A stretch of 64,000 nt of DNA. It comes from CAYLRU01 sp964386565 (lineage in GTDB: Bacteria; Desulfobacterota; Desulfobacteria; Desulfobacterales; UBA5616). The DNA lies in the NCBI GenBank assembly GCA_964386565.1, contig CAYLRU010000005.1, forward strand, positions 1-64,000. Reading direction: 5' to 3'. This document shows, one piece after another, positions 1 to 9,446 of this stretch. Numbering within the stretch: the stretch's first letter is position 1; the number at the start of each line of letters is the position of its first letter. Under the pieces are notes generated by a model that was not told where the DNA came from, did not search any database, and worked only from the letters and a program-made list of their open reading frames with translations. The position numbers were made by a program, and so were the translations under genes.

Positions 1-744
1 CCCTTTACGCACAAGATAAACGTCAAAAACGTCAGACCGGACCGGACGAATGGTGCATTAAGATATTTATGGGCCCGCCATCGCATTGCAATCCTTTCTG
101 ATTACAATGAGTTAAGGCAAAACGACGAACGCATCCGGACCGTCACCCAGTTGGGCCTGGCATACAATCTCCTGACCGGGTTTACATCTTTTGTCGCAGT
201 GGATACACAGGTTCGACTGAAAAACGGTAAACCCGTCACCGTCAGGCAACCACTGCCGCTTCCCCAGGGGGTTTCGGATTATGCCGTGGGTGGAAAAGGT
301 TTTGCCATGCGGTCACAACCGGCGCCTGCCATGACTCCCGGGATCTTTGGCCGGCAGCCTGTGCTGAAAGAAGCACTTTGCGCAGATGAGAAAGTTGACG
401 GAAGCACGGAACGTGAAGAAAAGAAGAAAATGGTTCGAATCGGAGACATAAACGTATCCGACGGCATGTCGGAAGAAAACGTGCGAAAAGTCCTTAAGAA
501 AAGGTTGCCAGAGATTGATTCATGCTGCAGGAAAATTCAGGCAAGTACTTCCGTATCCGCAAAAAATATCACTGCTGTTTTATACGTGGACGCAAACGGC
601 CGGGTTGTAAAGGCTGAAATTGATAAAAAGACGGCAAAAAATAAAGCGCTGATTAAATGTTTGAAAAACATTTTTGAAAAGATGTTTTTTTCAGCACCTG
701 AAAACGGCAAACAGGGAAAAGTAACCCTGACGCTGACGGTGTAA
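1..744 (+). CDS. VIT/VWA-type surface protein, C-terminal part, with AgmX/PglI-like C-terminal domain
   Basis: The reading frame is open from base 1, so this is the 3' end of a longer gene. The first 60 or so residues contain ALRYLWARHRIA..LSDYN and LGLAYNLLTGFTSFVAVD. These are the signature C-terminal segments of inter-alpha-trypsin-inhibitor-like (VIT plus von Willebrand A) proteins of Proteobacteria. After a linker, the last ~100 residues (VRKVLKKRLPEIDSCCRKI ... VLYVDANGRVVKAEI ... LTLTV) resemble the AgmX/PglI C-terminal domain, a TonB-C-like fold. The family is exported and surface or periplasm associated. The first in-frame start visible in the window is a TTG at 151, but it lies inside the conserved domain and is not the real start. 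Upstream sequence is needed for the VIT and VWA domains. No operon partner is seen downstream. Confidence 0.8.
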   Translation, partial: PFTHKINVKNVRPDRTNGALRYLWARHRIAILSDYNELRQNDERIRTVTQLGLAYNLLTGFTSFVAVDTQVRLKNGKPVTVRQPLPLPQGVSDYAVGGKGFAMRSQPAPAMTPGIFGRQPVLKEALCADEKVDGSTEREEKKKMVRIGDINVSDGMSEENVRKVLKKRLPEIDSCCRKIQASTSVSAKNITAVLYVDANGRVVKAEIDKKTAKNKALIKCLKNIFEKMFFSAPENGKQGKVTLTLTV

Positions 745-751
745 CGCCAAA

Positions 752-783
752 GGGACCATGGGAAATGAACCGTCCATGGTCCC
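752..783 (+). terminator. Hairpin just after the VIT/VWA gene
   Basis: A perfect 10-bp inverted repeat (GGGACCATGG / CCATGGTCCC) with a 12-base loop lies eight bases after the stop codon at 744. There is no T-run after it, so it may be a termination or 3'-end-stabilising hairpin rather than a classic intrinsic terminator. Confidence 0.4.
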
Positions 784-785
784 CT

Positions 786-1179
786 GAACCGGGATCTTGC
801 GGCCGGGTCCCCGGGCACCTCCCGGGTCAGCCCCCGGTGAAAGATGAAGAAACACCGGCTTTCCGGTTGGAAATTTCATAAGGATACGGTATGGTATTTC
901 AATCCAACCCGGAAATGGGAACCGGAATGAATTGTTTCAGGGGTCGGCTTATTTTTAAATTCAGCCCGCTTAATGGATGATTATTGCGGGAAAAAACACC
1001 CCTCCCGATCCCTGAACTGATTTTTTTATGGTTTTTTCCGAGATATAAAGATATGTTCTTTCTTGGCGTACATGGCGTCTTGAGCAAGCCTAAGCGAACG
1101 GGCGGCTTCTTTTTTTGGTTGAGCCCCTGAGGCGCTGAAAACGCCAGGAAGCATTTTTTTTGACGAAAGGAGAAAATTT
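786..1179. other. Non-coding spacer before the acyl-CoA dehydrogenase operon
   Basis: No supported gene lies here. A weak promoter-like pair TTGTTT (932-937) and TTAAAT (955-960) with a 17-base gap points towards the operon. A short stem AAGCC/GGCTT (1086-1108) followed by seven T (1110-1116) could act as an attenuator or weak terminator in the leader. A clear ribosome binding site, AAAGGAG, precedes the GTG start at 1180. Confidence 0.3.
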
Positions 1180-2985
1180 GTGGCGACAAAGTTTGTAAGT
1201 GAGCGAAATCTAAAGTTTATGCTCTATGAAGTGTTTGATATCGAGGCCCTGACCCAATACGATTATTACCGGGATCACAACCGGAATACATTTGATATGG
1301 TTCTAAAAGAGGGGCTTCGGCTGGCCAAGGATCTTCTGCATCCCACATTTGAGGAAATGGACCGAATACCCCCCGAACTGGTGGACGGCGAAGTGAAGGT
1401 TCACCCGTCGGTCCGGACGGTTCTCAAGGAGTTCGCCGAGGGCGGATGGCTGACAAGCCTGGTGCCCTATGAATATGATGGTGAACAGCTTCCCCAGTTG
1501 CTCGACTCGGCATGCAGCTTTATGTTCGGAGCCGCCAATTATTCGGCAAGTGTCTATTCCGGGCTGATTGCCGGATCCACCCACCTGATTGAATCCTTCG
1601 GGTCAAAAGAACTCTACGATACCTATGTGCCAAACATGCGTTCGGGAAAATGGCAGGGGACCATGGCGCTCACCGAGCCCGAGGCCGGATCTTCTCTGTC
1701 CGATATCACCAGCATGGCGGAGCCCACCGGCAAAGGGTATTATCTCATCAAGGGACAGAAGGTCTTTATATCCGCCGGTGACCACAACGGTGTGGACAAT
1801 GTCATCCATCTCATGCTGGCCAAGATCCCGGGAGGCCCTCCGGGGATAAAGGGAATTTCATTGTTTGTGGTGCCGAAAAAACGGTTGGATGAAAACGGAA
1901 ACCTCGTACCCAACGACGTGGTCACCTCGGGGGTTTACCATAAAATGGGGTACAAGGGATGTCCCATCACCCAACTGAGTTTCGGGGATAAAAACGATTG
2001 CCGGGGCTGGCTGGTGGGAGAGGCCCACAAGGGTCTGCGATACATGTTCCAGATGATGAATGAATCCCGCATCGGTGTCGGGCTGGGGGCCGCCGCCATT
2101 GCGTCGGCCGCCTATTATGCGTCTCTGGAATACGCCAAAACACGCCGCCAGGGCAGGAAGTTGTCGGAAAAGAACCCGGATGTTCCGCCGGTCCCCATTA
2201 TCGAACATTCGGATGTCAAGCGTATGCTGTTATTCCAGCGGGCGATTGTGGAAGGATCGCTTTCCCTGATCCTGCAATGCAGCCGGTACGTCGACATGAA
2301 GAAGGTGCTTGATGGAAAAGAAGTTGAGAAGTACGACATGCTGCTGGAAATTTTAACCCCCATCGTCAAAACCTATCCGTCCGAAATGGGGATTCTTTCC
2401 GTCAGCGCGGGGCTGCAGTGCCTGGGAGGGTCTGGTTATTGCGATGACTATACACTGGAACAGCATTTCCGGGACAGCCGGATCCATCCCATCCATGAAG
2501 GCACCACCGGTATCCAGGGAATGGATCTCCTGGGAAGAAAAGTGCTCATGAACAACGGCCGGGCCTGGACCCTCTATATCGAGGAACTGCAGCAAACCAT
2601 TTCACAGGCCAGGGAAACTCCCGATCTCAACGACTACGCCGGACAGCTCGACGACGCCTTGAATCAATTGCAGTCGGCAACCCGGTATCTCATGGGTGTG
2701 GCTGCCGAGAAGGGACCTGAAGTCTTTCTGGCCGACGCCACCCTTTATCTGGAATTTTTCGGCATCGTCTCCATCGCCTGGCAATGGCTCCGCCAGGGGC
2801 TTGCCGTTCAGAAAGCGCTGCAGGACGGTCCCAAGAAGGCGGATATGAATTTTTATAGGGGAAAAATGGTGTCCCTGAAATACTTCTATAGTTATGAACT
2901 CCCAAAGATTCTGGGGCTGCAAAAGCGATTGATGAACGCCGACGGATTGACGGTGGAAATGGATGCGGCCCTGTTTAATGATTAA
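1180..2985 (+). CDS. Acyl-CoA dehydrogenase, long (~600 aa) DmdC/FadE-like family
   Basis: This FAD flavoprotein would oxidise an acyl-CoA to the 2,3-enoyl-CoA and pass electrons to the ETF encoded next to it. The 601-residue length and the extra N- and C-terminal domains fit the long acyl-CoA dehydrogenase subfamily that includes methylmercaptopropionyl-CoA dehydrogenase, not the ~380-residue short form. Visible motifs are MALTEPEAGSSLSDITS near residue 160 (flavin/substrate contact region), FISAGDHNGVDNVIHLML near 197, and HEGTTGIQGMDLLGRK near 437, the usual place of the YEGT-type active-site loop. The GTG start at 1180 has AAAGGAG upstream. It heads a same-strand cluster with etfA, a membrane Fe-S oxidoreductase and etfB. 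The exact acyl substrate cannot be read from sequence. Confidence 0.92.
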   Translation: MATKFVSERNLKFMLYEVFDIEALTQYDYYRDHNRNTFDMVLKEGLRLAKDLLHPTFEEMDRIPPELVDGEVKVHPSVRTVLKEFAEGGWLTSLVPYEYDGEQLPQLLDSACSFMFGAANYSASVYSGLIAGSTHLIESFGSKELYDTYVPNMRSGKWQGTMALTEPEAGSSLSDITSMAEPTGKGYYLIKGQKVFISAGDHNGVDNVIHLMLAKIPGGPPGIKGISLFVVPKKRLDENGNLVPNDVVTSGVYHKMGYKGCPITQLSFGDKNDCRGWLVGEAHKGLRYMFQMMNESRIGVGLGAAAIASAAYYASLEYAKTRRQGRKLSEKNPDVPPVPIIEHSDVKRMLLFQRAIVEGSLSLILQCSRYVDMKKVLDGKEVEKYDMLLEILTPIVKTYPSEMGILSVSAGLQCLGGSGYCDDYTLEQHFRDSRIHPIHEGTTGIQGMDLLGRKVLMNNGRAWTLYIEELQQTISQARETPDLNDYAGQLDDALNQLQSATRYLMGVAAEKGPEVFLADATLYLEFFGIVSIAWQWLRQGLAVQKALQDGPKKADMNFYRGKMVSLKYFYSYELPKILGLQKRLMNADGLTVEMDAALFND

Positions 2986-3172
2986 ACCCTTCCAACGGGG
3001 TGGATGACAAATCCGCCCCGTTACCATTGATGACACTCCCGCATAACGGGCACAACATGGAAACACACGGTCCCATTCATAAGTATTGTCCCGGCATGTT
3101 TCTGCAGAAGGTATTCAAATCTTATCCAAAAAACCCACCCTGCAGTGGAAAAAGATTAAAGGAGGGCCGCTG

Positions 3173-4186
3173 ATGAACAATGCCGTATGGATATATGCGG
3201 AGCACAGAAACGGGCAGATCTTGGAAACATCCCTGGAACTGATCTGCAAAGGAAGAAAAATCGCCGGACAATTACATGAAAAACTGGCCGTCATCCTGGT
3301 GGGACATCACGTGAAATCACTGGCCGAATCCATTTCTTCATACGGAATGAACCGGGTTTTGTCAATCGATCATGAAATGCTTTCGCAATACCGTCCGGAA
3401 ATCCAAACCGCCCTGTTGGCGGAGCTGATCAGGACCCATGACCCCGGAATATTCCTGATGAGTTCCACGGTACTGGCCCGGGACCTTGCTCCCCGGGTTG
3501 CGGCAAGGTTAAAAGTAAACCTGGCGACAAACTGCGACAAACTGCAGGTGGGAGAAGACGGCCATCTCCTTCTGACCCGTCTGACCCATCAAAACAAGGT
3601 CCACGCCACCATCCGCCTTGTCGGCAAACGACCTCAAATGGCCACGGTTTCACCCGGTATCGCCAAAATAAAAAAAACCGCAACAGCCGGAGATTTTGAG
3701 GTGATTTCCCTTGATCCCGCCGACTTCATAGCCCTGGAAAGGGAAAGAATTAAAACCACAAGATTCATCAAGGCAGACCCGAAAACCATCGACATATCGG
3801 ACGCCGAACTCATCATTACCGGCGGAAGAGGCGCCGGGGACAAAAAGGGCTTTCAATTGATCGAGGATCTGGCAGATGCGCTGAACGCTTCAGTCGCCGG
3901 GTCACGTGTTGCCGTCGACAACCAGTGGATCGGCAAAGAACGACAAATCGGGCAATCCGGGAAAACCGTATCCCCTGAATTGATGATCTCCTGCGGTGTA
4001 TCAGGGGCCGGCGCACACACCTTCGGCATGCGGGACACCAGGACATTGATCGCCATCAATAAAGACAGGGCCGCCCCCATCATGAAGATGGCGGACCTGG
4101 GGGTTGTGGGGGACCTTCGCGAAATACTGCCGGAATTGATAAAAAAAATAAGCAGCATCAAAAAAGAGGACCTCAATGAGATTTGA
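3173..4186 (+). CDS. etfA: Electron transfer flavoprotein, alpha subunit (EtfA/FixB)
   Basis: EtfA binds FAD and relays electrons from the acyl-CoA dehydrogenase. The FAD-domain signature is clear in the C-terminal half: ELIITGGRGAGDKKGF, VAGSRVAVDNQWI, QIGQSGKTVSPELMI, then GVSGAGAHTFGMRDTRTLIAINKD and DLGVVGDLREILPELI. The usual GISGAIQH motif reads GVSGAGAHT here, a small deviation. I chose ATG 3173 (337 aa) because AAAGGAGGG lies just before it. The longer frame from TTG 3086 adds 29 residues with no homology or ribosome site. The gene overlaps the next by 11 bases, so translation is probably coupled. etfA and etfB are split by the membrane oxidoreductase gene. Confidence 0.93.
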   Translation: MNNAVWIYAEHRNGQILETSLELICKGRKIAGQLHEKLAVILVGHHVKSLAESISSYGMNRVLSIDHEMLSQYRPEIQTALLAELIRTHDPGIFLMSSTVLARDLAPRVAARLKVNLATNCDKLQVGEDGHLLLTRLTHQNKVHATIRLVGKRPQMATVSPGIAKIKKTATAGDFEVISLDPADFIALERERIKTTRFIKADPKTIDISDAELIITGGRGAGDKKGFQLIEDLADALNASVAGSRVAVDNQWIGKERQIGQSGKTVSPELMISCGVSGAGAHTFGMRDTRTLIAINKDRAAPIMKMADLGVVGDLREILPELIKKISSIKKEDLNEI

Positions 4187-6179
4187 TCATCCCGCCACAG
4201 ATCACTATTTCGGATTTTCCGGACAGGACATGGCATGGGCAATTCTCATCATCGGTTTATCCGTTTTCTGCTATACGCTTTTCAAACGGCTTAAACTGAT
4301 ATGCCGGGGGAGCCCTGACCCCCGGTTTAATGACCTTGGGAAACGAATCCTCAGCCTGGTAAAAAACGGCATCCTCCAGATCCGGCAACCCCGATACCGG
4401 ATGGCCGGGATACTGCACATTGCCATTTTCTGGGGTTTTGTGGTGTTGGGATTTCACTCCGCCGAACTTGTCATCAGCGGCCTGTGGCCCGGGCACGGTC
4501 TCCCGTTCCCGGCGGAAATATTCGGTGCTTTTTACAACAGCGCAAAAAACATCTTCATTCTCGTCGTTCTCGCGGCCTGCACGGTTGCCATTTACCAAAG
4601 AGCGGTGGTGAAACCCCGGCGATACCGGGACAGCCGGCAGTTCGAGGCCTATCTGGTTCTTCTTCTCATTATTTTTTTAATGATCACGGATATGCTCTAC
4701 GAAGGAAGCAAACTGGTTTTGGGCCATGCCGAATCCGGATTTTTACCGGCCGCCCAATTGGTGAAGCCCATGCTCTCCGACATCCGCACGGATTCTTTAA
4801 AAACCGTCAACCAGCTTTCATACTGGCTTCACCTGGTCATCTTTTTCTTTTTCCTGAACCTGCTGCCCCGGTCCAAGCATTTTCATATTATGACGGCCCT
4901 TCCCAACGTCTTTTTCAGACGTCTTGACAAAGGCGTACTGAAACCGCCAAGCTGGAATGCCCGGGATATGGAAAAACTTGATGAAGCAGGTGTGAATACG
5001 TTTGCCGATTTTACGTGGAAACACATCCTGGATTTTTATTCCTGCACCGAATGCGGCCGGTGTACGGACAACTGCCCTGCAAATACCGTCGGCAGGCCGC
5101 TTTCCCCCAAAAAGCTGACCATGGACATACGGGACTTCGGATATCAAAACAGTTCCATTTTTACTCGACAGGATTTGGACCGGGTATCGATTCCGGGCCG
5201 TGTTATCCCGGATGAAACCTTCTGGTCATGCACGACCTGCGGCGCCTGTGAAGAGGAATGCCCGGTGTTCATCGAGCATATTGATAAGATAACGGAGTTG
5301 CGGCGCCGGCGGGTTCTGATGGAAAGCCGGTTTCCCCCTGAAATTGAACAGGTTTACCGGAACATCGAGATTTTCGGTGATGCCTGGGGAACGGGATACG
5401 CCTTGAGAAACGACTGGGCCAGAGGGTTGAACATAAAAACCATTCAACAGGATGCGGATATCGACATCCTTTTCTGGGTGGGATGCGCCGGTGCGTTTGA
5501 GGCCCGTTCCCAACAGGTCGCCGTTGCCTTCTCAAAGATCCTGAAAGCAGCCGATGTAAACTTCGGCATACTGGGAACGGAAGAAACCTGCTGCGGTGAC
5601 TATGCCAGGAGAACCGGCAATGAATACCTGTTCCAGATTCTGGCAAAAAAAAACATCCATACCTTTGAGAAGTATAACATTCGAAAAATCGTCACCACCT
5701 GCCCCCACGGGTATAATACCCTTAAAAATGAATACCCCCGGTTCAACGGGAAATTTGAAGTCGTTCATGCAACGGATTTTACACTTGAGCTTCTCACCCG
5801 CAGGAAATTAAATTTGACCGGAGAAATCAATAAAACCGTTGTCTGGCATGACCCCTGCTACCTGGGGCGGCACAACGGAATTTATGAAACACCGAGAAAA
5901 ATACTGTCCCTCATTCCGGGGGTATCGATTACCGAAGCGGACAAGTCCAAAGACAGGGGTTTTTGCTGCGGCGGCGGCGGTGGGCATTTCTGGATGGAAT
6001 CTTCCGGCCGGCGGATGAACCATGCCAGAGCAGAGCAGCTTATCGAAAAAAAACCGGATGCCGTCGCAACGGGGTGCCCGTATTGCCTGATCATGCTGGA
6101 GGACGGCATCGAGTCAAATGAGATGAAGGCACGGGTTTCGGTGAAGGACATCGTCGAGATCGTGGCAGAGGTGTTGTGA
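4176..6179 (+). CDS. Membrane Fe-S oxidoreductase, probable ETF:quinone oxidoreductase (DUF224/HdrD-like, CCG domains)
   Basis: The 667-residue protein has a hydrophobic N-terminal third with several membrane helices and conserved histidines (for example ILHIAIFWGFVVLGFHSAEL), like a NarI-type cytochrome b. It then has two 4Fe-4S motifs, CTECGRCTDNCP near residue 290 and CTTCGACEEECP near 351. Two CCG (cysteine-rich) domains follow, with CCGDYARR near 471 and CCGGGGGHFWM near 596, each completed by CPHG or CPYC. This is the architecture of the membrane oxidoreductases proposed in syntrophs and sulfate reducers to pass electrons from ETF to menaquinone. It lies between etfA (11-base overlap) and etfB (1-base overlap), which strongly supports that role. 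No heterodisulfide-reductase partner genes are nearby. Confidence 0.88.
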   Translation: MRFDHPATDHYFGFSGQDMAWAILIIGLSVFCYTLFKRLKLICRGSPDPRFNDLGKRILSLVKNGILQIRQPRYRMAGILHIAIFWGFVVLGFHSAELVISGLWPGHGLPFPAEIFGAFYNSAKNIFILVVLAACTVAIYQRAVVKPRRYRDSRQFEAYLVLLLIIFLMITDMLYEGSKLVLGHAESGFLPAAQLVKPMLSDIRTDSLKTVNQLSYWLHLVIFFFFLNLLPRSKHFHIMTALPNVFFRRLDKGVLKPPSWNARDMEKLDEAGVNTFADFTWKHILDFYSCTECGRCTDNCPANTVGRPLSPKKLTMDIRDFGYQNSSIFTRQDLDRVSIPGRVIPDETFWSCTTCGACEEECPVFIEHIDKITELRRRRVLMESRFPPEIEQVYRNIEIFGDAWGTGYALRNDWARGLNIKTIQQDADIDILFWVGCAGAFEARSQQVAVAFSKILKAADVNFGILGTEETCCGDYARRTGNEYLFQILAKKNIHTFEKYNIRKIVTTCPHGYNTLKNEYPRFNGKFEVVHATDFTLELLTRRKLNLTGEINKTVVWHDPCYLGRHNGIYETPRKILSLIPGVSITEADKSKDRGFCCGGGGGHFWMESSGRRMNHARAEQLIEKKPDAVATGCPYCLIMLEDGIESNEMKARVSVKDIVEIVAEVL

Positions 6180-7039
6180 TGGAAATGGTTGTCTGTGTAA
6201 AACAGGTTGCTCATATTTATGTTCAGAACGGGTACGATGCCGGTACCAAAGACATTGTGAGCGAAGGTCTGGTTCACATAATCAATCCCCACGACGAAGT
6301 TGCCGTGGAAGAAGGCATCCGGTTGAAAGAAAAAGTCGGCGGTACGGTGACCGTAATTACCATGGGCCCGGAAAGATCCGAATCCACATTGAGATGGTGC
6401 CTGGCCATGGGAGCGGACAAGGCTGTTCATGTGATTGGAAAAACGGGGAAAAACCCGGGTCCCTGGCAGACGGCGTCGGTTTTAGCCGACGTTATCAAGC
6501 AAAAAAAAGCCGATCTGCTTTTTTTCGGTAAAAAAGCCGTGGATGATGAAATGGGGGTGGTGGGTACTTTTGTTGCGGAATTGCTGGATCTTCCCGTGGT
6601 GACCGCTGTTACCGGGATTGTATCCGTAAATCCGGGCCATGTCGTGGTTCAACGGGCATTGGAAAGGGGAAGCCGGGAAGAGGTTGTCTGTTCCCTTCCG
6701 GCGGCCCTGACAGTGGATAAATCGATGAACCATCCCCGATACCCGACGTTTCCCGCCAGGAAAACAGCGCAAACAAAGCCCGTGGAAAAAATCGTCCCGC
6801 TGCATGAGGCTGCTGTCTTTGATGATATGACAATCAACACGATCCGGCTGGCACCCCCGAAATTAAGGCCCAAAAAAATATTGTCGCCGGACAGCAGTCT
6901 CTCTGCCGCCGCCAGAATCAATTTTGTCATGACAGGCGGTATGAATCGTAAAAACGGGGGAACCGTCGACGGGGACCCCGGGCAGATGGCTGCCGGTATT
7001 TTTGATTTTTTAAAAGAAAAACAGGTGATCGGATCGTAA
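6179..7039 (+). CDS. etfB: Electron transfer flavoprotein, beta subunit (EtfB/FixA)
   Basis: EtfB pairs with EtfA to form the ETF dimer. The protein opens with MEMVVCVKQVAH and carries NPHDEVAVEEGIRLKEK, VITMGPERSESTLRWCLAMGADKAVHV, DLLFFGKKAVDDEMGVVGTFVAELLDLPVVTAVT and a late MNHPRYPTFPARKTAQTKPV segment. All are standard landmarks of the beta subunit, including the DxxxG-type nucleotide loop. Length (286 aa) is slightly above the usual ~260. A GTG at 6176 is also in frame, but ATG 6179 fits the GAGGTG ribosome site. The ATG shares one base with the stop of the oxidoreductase gene. About 30 poorly conserved residues follow the family domain at the C-terminus. Confidence 0.92.
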   Translation: MEMVVCVKQVAHIYVQNGYDAGTKDIVSEGLVHIINPHDEVAVEEGIRLKEKVGGTVTVITMGPERSESTLRWCLAMGADKAVHVIGKTGKNPGPWQTASVLADVIKQKKADLLFFGKKAVDDEMGVVGTFVAELLDLPVVTAVTGIVSVNPGHVVVQRALERGSREEVVCSLPAALTVDKSMNHPRYPTFPARKTAQTKPVEKIVPLHEAAVFDDMTINTIRLAPPKLRPKKILSPDSSLSAAARINFVMTGGMNRKNGGTVDGDPGQMAAGIFDFLKEKQVIGS

Positions 7040-7164
7040 AAACAGGGGCCGTCAGCCCGGAATAATTCATGCTGATAGCATACGGAAACGAGAAGGGTTG
7101 TTTTTAAACACCTTTTCTGATATAGGCGATTTTATCTTGAACCACCCAATAAATATCCGGATAT

Positions 7165-7401
7165 ATGATAAAAATCAAAGTTTACGCACCGCCGTTCTGC
7201 AGCTTTAAACATATTGATGAAAACGGATATATGACGCTGCCGGAAGGTGCGGTATTAAATGACGTCTATAAAAAGCTCCGCGTACCGTTTCCGTTTCGAA
7301 AAATCATGTTTGCATCGGTCAATTACAAGGGTGCTGGTTTGAAGGAGAAGTTGAAGGACGGGGACGTGGTCAGCTTTTTTTCGGGTTTGGCCGGGGGTTG
7401 A
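7165..7401 (+). CDS. MoaD/ThiS-like small protein with C-terminal Gly-Gly, AOR-associated
   Basis: A 78-residue ubiquitin-fold sulfur-carrier-like protein. It starts MIKIKVYAPPFCSFKHI, contains LPEGAVLNDVYKKLRVP and LKDGDVVSFFSGL, and ends exactly in AGG, the diglycine tail that is adenylated and thiocarboxylated in MoaD and ThiS. It sits 42 bases before the aldehyde ferredoxin oxidoreductase gene on the same strand. In many anaerobes a MoaD-like gene accompanies AOR-type tungstoenzymes, so a role in building their pyranopterin cofactor is likely but inferred. The ribosome site before ATG 7165 is weak. Confidence 0.82.
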   Translation: MIKIKVYAPPFCSFKHIDENGYMTLPEGAVLNDVYKKLRVPFPFRKIMFASVNYKGAGLKEKLKDGDVVSFFSGLAGG

Positions 7402-7443
7402 TAGGATCTTGCCGCTTTTAACCATCTTATGGGGGAGGAGAAC

Positions 7444-9423
7444 ATGAAAGGATACATGGGGAAAGTATTGAAGGTCAACCTGACCACCGGTGGTATTGAA
7501 ACGGAAGAGATACCCGATACGGTATATGAAAACTTTTTATCGGGCGTCGGGCTGGGAGCGTACTATCTGTATAAGCACATTCCTGCAGATGCGGATCCAT
7601 TGGGGCCGGACAATATTCTGGGGTTTGTCAGCGGCCTGCTCACGAATACCGGAAGCCTGATGACGGGACGGTGGATGGCGGTCTGCAAATCTCCCTTAAC
7701 CGGCGGATGGGGAGACGCCAACTGCGGGGGTACCCTTGCACCCTCAATCAAGCAGTGCGGCGTGGATGCGATTTTCTTCACGGGCATATCTTCAAAGCCG
7801 GTATATCTCTACCTGGATAAGGAAACCGCGGAGTTAAGGGATGCCTCCCATGTGTGGGGAAAAGATGCCGTGGAAGCCGAAGAGATCCTGCAGAAAGAAT
7901 GCAAAACGAAAAAGACCCCCACGGTTGCGGTCATCGGACAGGCCGGTGAAAACAAGTCCCTGATTTCCGGCATCGTCAATGATGCCGGCAGGATATCCGC
8001 AAGAAGCGGGGTCGGGGCCGTCATGGGGTCCAAGCGGTTAAAAGCCGTTGTGCTGAACGGATCCGGAAGAACCGGGATCCATGACAGTGAGGGCATGAAA
8101 GCCTACAGCAGGGAATTTGCGCAAAAAACGAAAAATGCGAATTTACCAAAATTTTTCAAGGGATATATTTTCCCCATCATGGGAAAGCTCCAGGCCATGC
8201 AGAAAAGTGTCGCACCGGGTGACGGCATGCTGGCAGCCATGGTCAATAAGAAATTCGGCACCATCGCCGTGAACACCATGGGACTTCCCAACGGAGACTC
8301 CCCCGTGAAAAACTGGAGCGGGTCGGTAAAAGATTTTAAGTTCAAAAAATATAAGAAATTAAACCCGGATCATATCGTGGCGAGGGAAACCCGGAAATAT
8401 CACTGCAGTTCCTGTGTCATCGGCTGCGGTGGAATGTGCAATATAAAAGATGTCAGAGACGGCAAATATGCGCATACCCATAAGCCGGAATACGAGACAT
8501 GCTCTTCCTTTGGCTGCGGGATCCTGAACAATGATCTGGATGCCATATTTTACATCAACGAGATGCTCAACCGCGCGGGCATGGATACCATATCGGCGGG
8601 CAATACCGCGGCCTTTGCCATCGAATGTTTCGAAAACGGGCTCATCACGGAAAAGGATACGGGCGGCATTACATTGAAATGGGGAGATGCCGATGCCGTC
8701 ATTGCGTTGTTGGAAAAAATGATTATACGGGAAGGCATCGGTGATTTGCTGGCGGACGGCGTAAAATCCGCCTCCAGGAAACTGGCGCGAAACGGCGAAA
8801 AATTCGCCGTTCATGTGGGAGGTCAGGAGCCCGGCATGCATGATCCCAAGATGGACCCTCTGCTGGGGGTCCATTTCAGTGCGGATCCCACACCGGGAAG
8901 ACACACCATCGGCGCCGGGGTTTACTACAATATCATGCACCTGTGGAAAGAGGTCTCCTGGGCCCCGGAAGTAAAGAAACATCCCAAATCGGAAGACTAT
9001 GTCCCGTCCGATCAGGAAGCCTTAAAAAGCGTGGCCATGTCCGCGTATAAAGAGATTACCGATGGTGCCGGCGGATGTTTTTTCGCGCAGATATTGGGCG
9101 TTGATCACTGGAATTTATTTAAAATGCTCAATTTTGCCACCGGCTGGGATCTCTCGGCGGATCAATACATGGAAATCGGCAAAAGGATCCAGACGGTGCG
9201 CCAGTTGTTCAACATTAAACACGGCATTCAGCCCAAAAATTTTATAATGAAAGGCCGCGTTAAAGGGGACCCGCCGTTGACCGGGGGTGCGTTAAAGGGA
9301 ATCACCCTGCCCATTGAAGAGATGGTCCGGCTGCACTGGAAAAATTTCGGATGGGATGAAAACACCGGCATTCCCGAAGAAAAAATCGTCAGAGAGTTGA
9401 ATATCGACAAATTGACTGCATAG
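7444..9423 (+). CDS. Aldehyde ferredoxin oxidoreductase family protein (tungsten/pyranopterin, 4Fe-4S)
   Basis: AOR enzymes interconvert aldehydes and carboxylic acids with ferredoxin; some relatives reduce other substrates (for example BamB in benzoyl-CoA reduction). The N-terminus MKGYMGKVLKVNLTTGGIETEEI and the SGVGLGAYYLYKHIPADADPL segment are typical. The cluster ligands are visible as CSSCVIGC (CX2CX3C) near residue 321 and a distant cysteine in GAGGCFFAQ near 543. Pterin-binding segments such as NTGSLMTGRWMAVCKSPLTGG and ARSGVGAVMGSKRLKAVV are present. ATG 7444 is chosen because GGGGAGGAG precedes it; the frame is open to 7429 but lacks a ribosome site. Length 659 aa is normal. The substrate is unknown; the neighbouring acyl-CoA dehydrogenase suggests acid/aldehyde metabolism. 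Confidence 0.92.
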   Translation: MKGYMGKVLKVNLTTGGIETEEIPDTVYENFLSGVGLGAYYLYKHIPADADPLGPDNILGFVSGLLTNTGSLMTGRWMAVCKSPLTGGWGDANCGGTLAPSIKQCGVDAIFFTGISSKPVYLYLDKETAELRDASHVWGKDAVEAEEILQKECKTKKTPTVAVIGQAGENKSLISGIVNDAGRISARSGVGAVMGSKRLKAVVLNGSGRTGIHDSEGMKAYSREFAQKTKNANLPKFFKGYIFPIMGKLQAMQKSVAPGDGMLAAMVNKKFGTIAVNTMGLPNGDSPVKNWSGSVKDFKFKKYKKLNPDHIVARETRKYHCSSCVIGCGGMCNIKDVRDGKYAHTHKPEYETCSSFGCGILNNDLDAIFYINEMLNRAGMDTISAGNTAAFAIECFENGLITEKDTGGITLKWGDADAVIALLEKMIIREGIGDLLADGVKSASRKLARNGEKFAVHVGGQEPGMHDPKMDPLLGVHFSADPTPGRHTIGAGVYYNIMHLWKEVSWAPEVKKHPKSEDYVPSDQEALKSVAMSAYKEITDGAGGCFFAQILGVDHWNLFKMLNFATGWDLSADQYMEIGKRIQTVRQLFNIKHGIQPKNFIMKGRVKGDPPLTGGALKGITLPIEEMVRLHWKNFGWDENTGIPEEKIVRELNIDKLTA

Positions 9424-9446
9424 GTCCAAAAAAACCGGAGGAAAAA

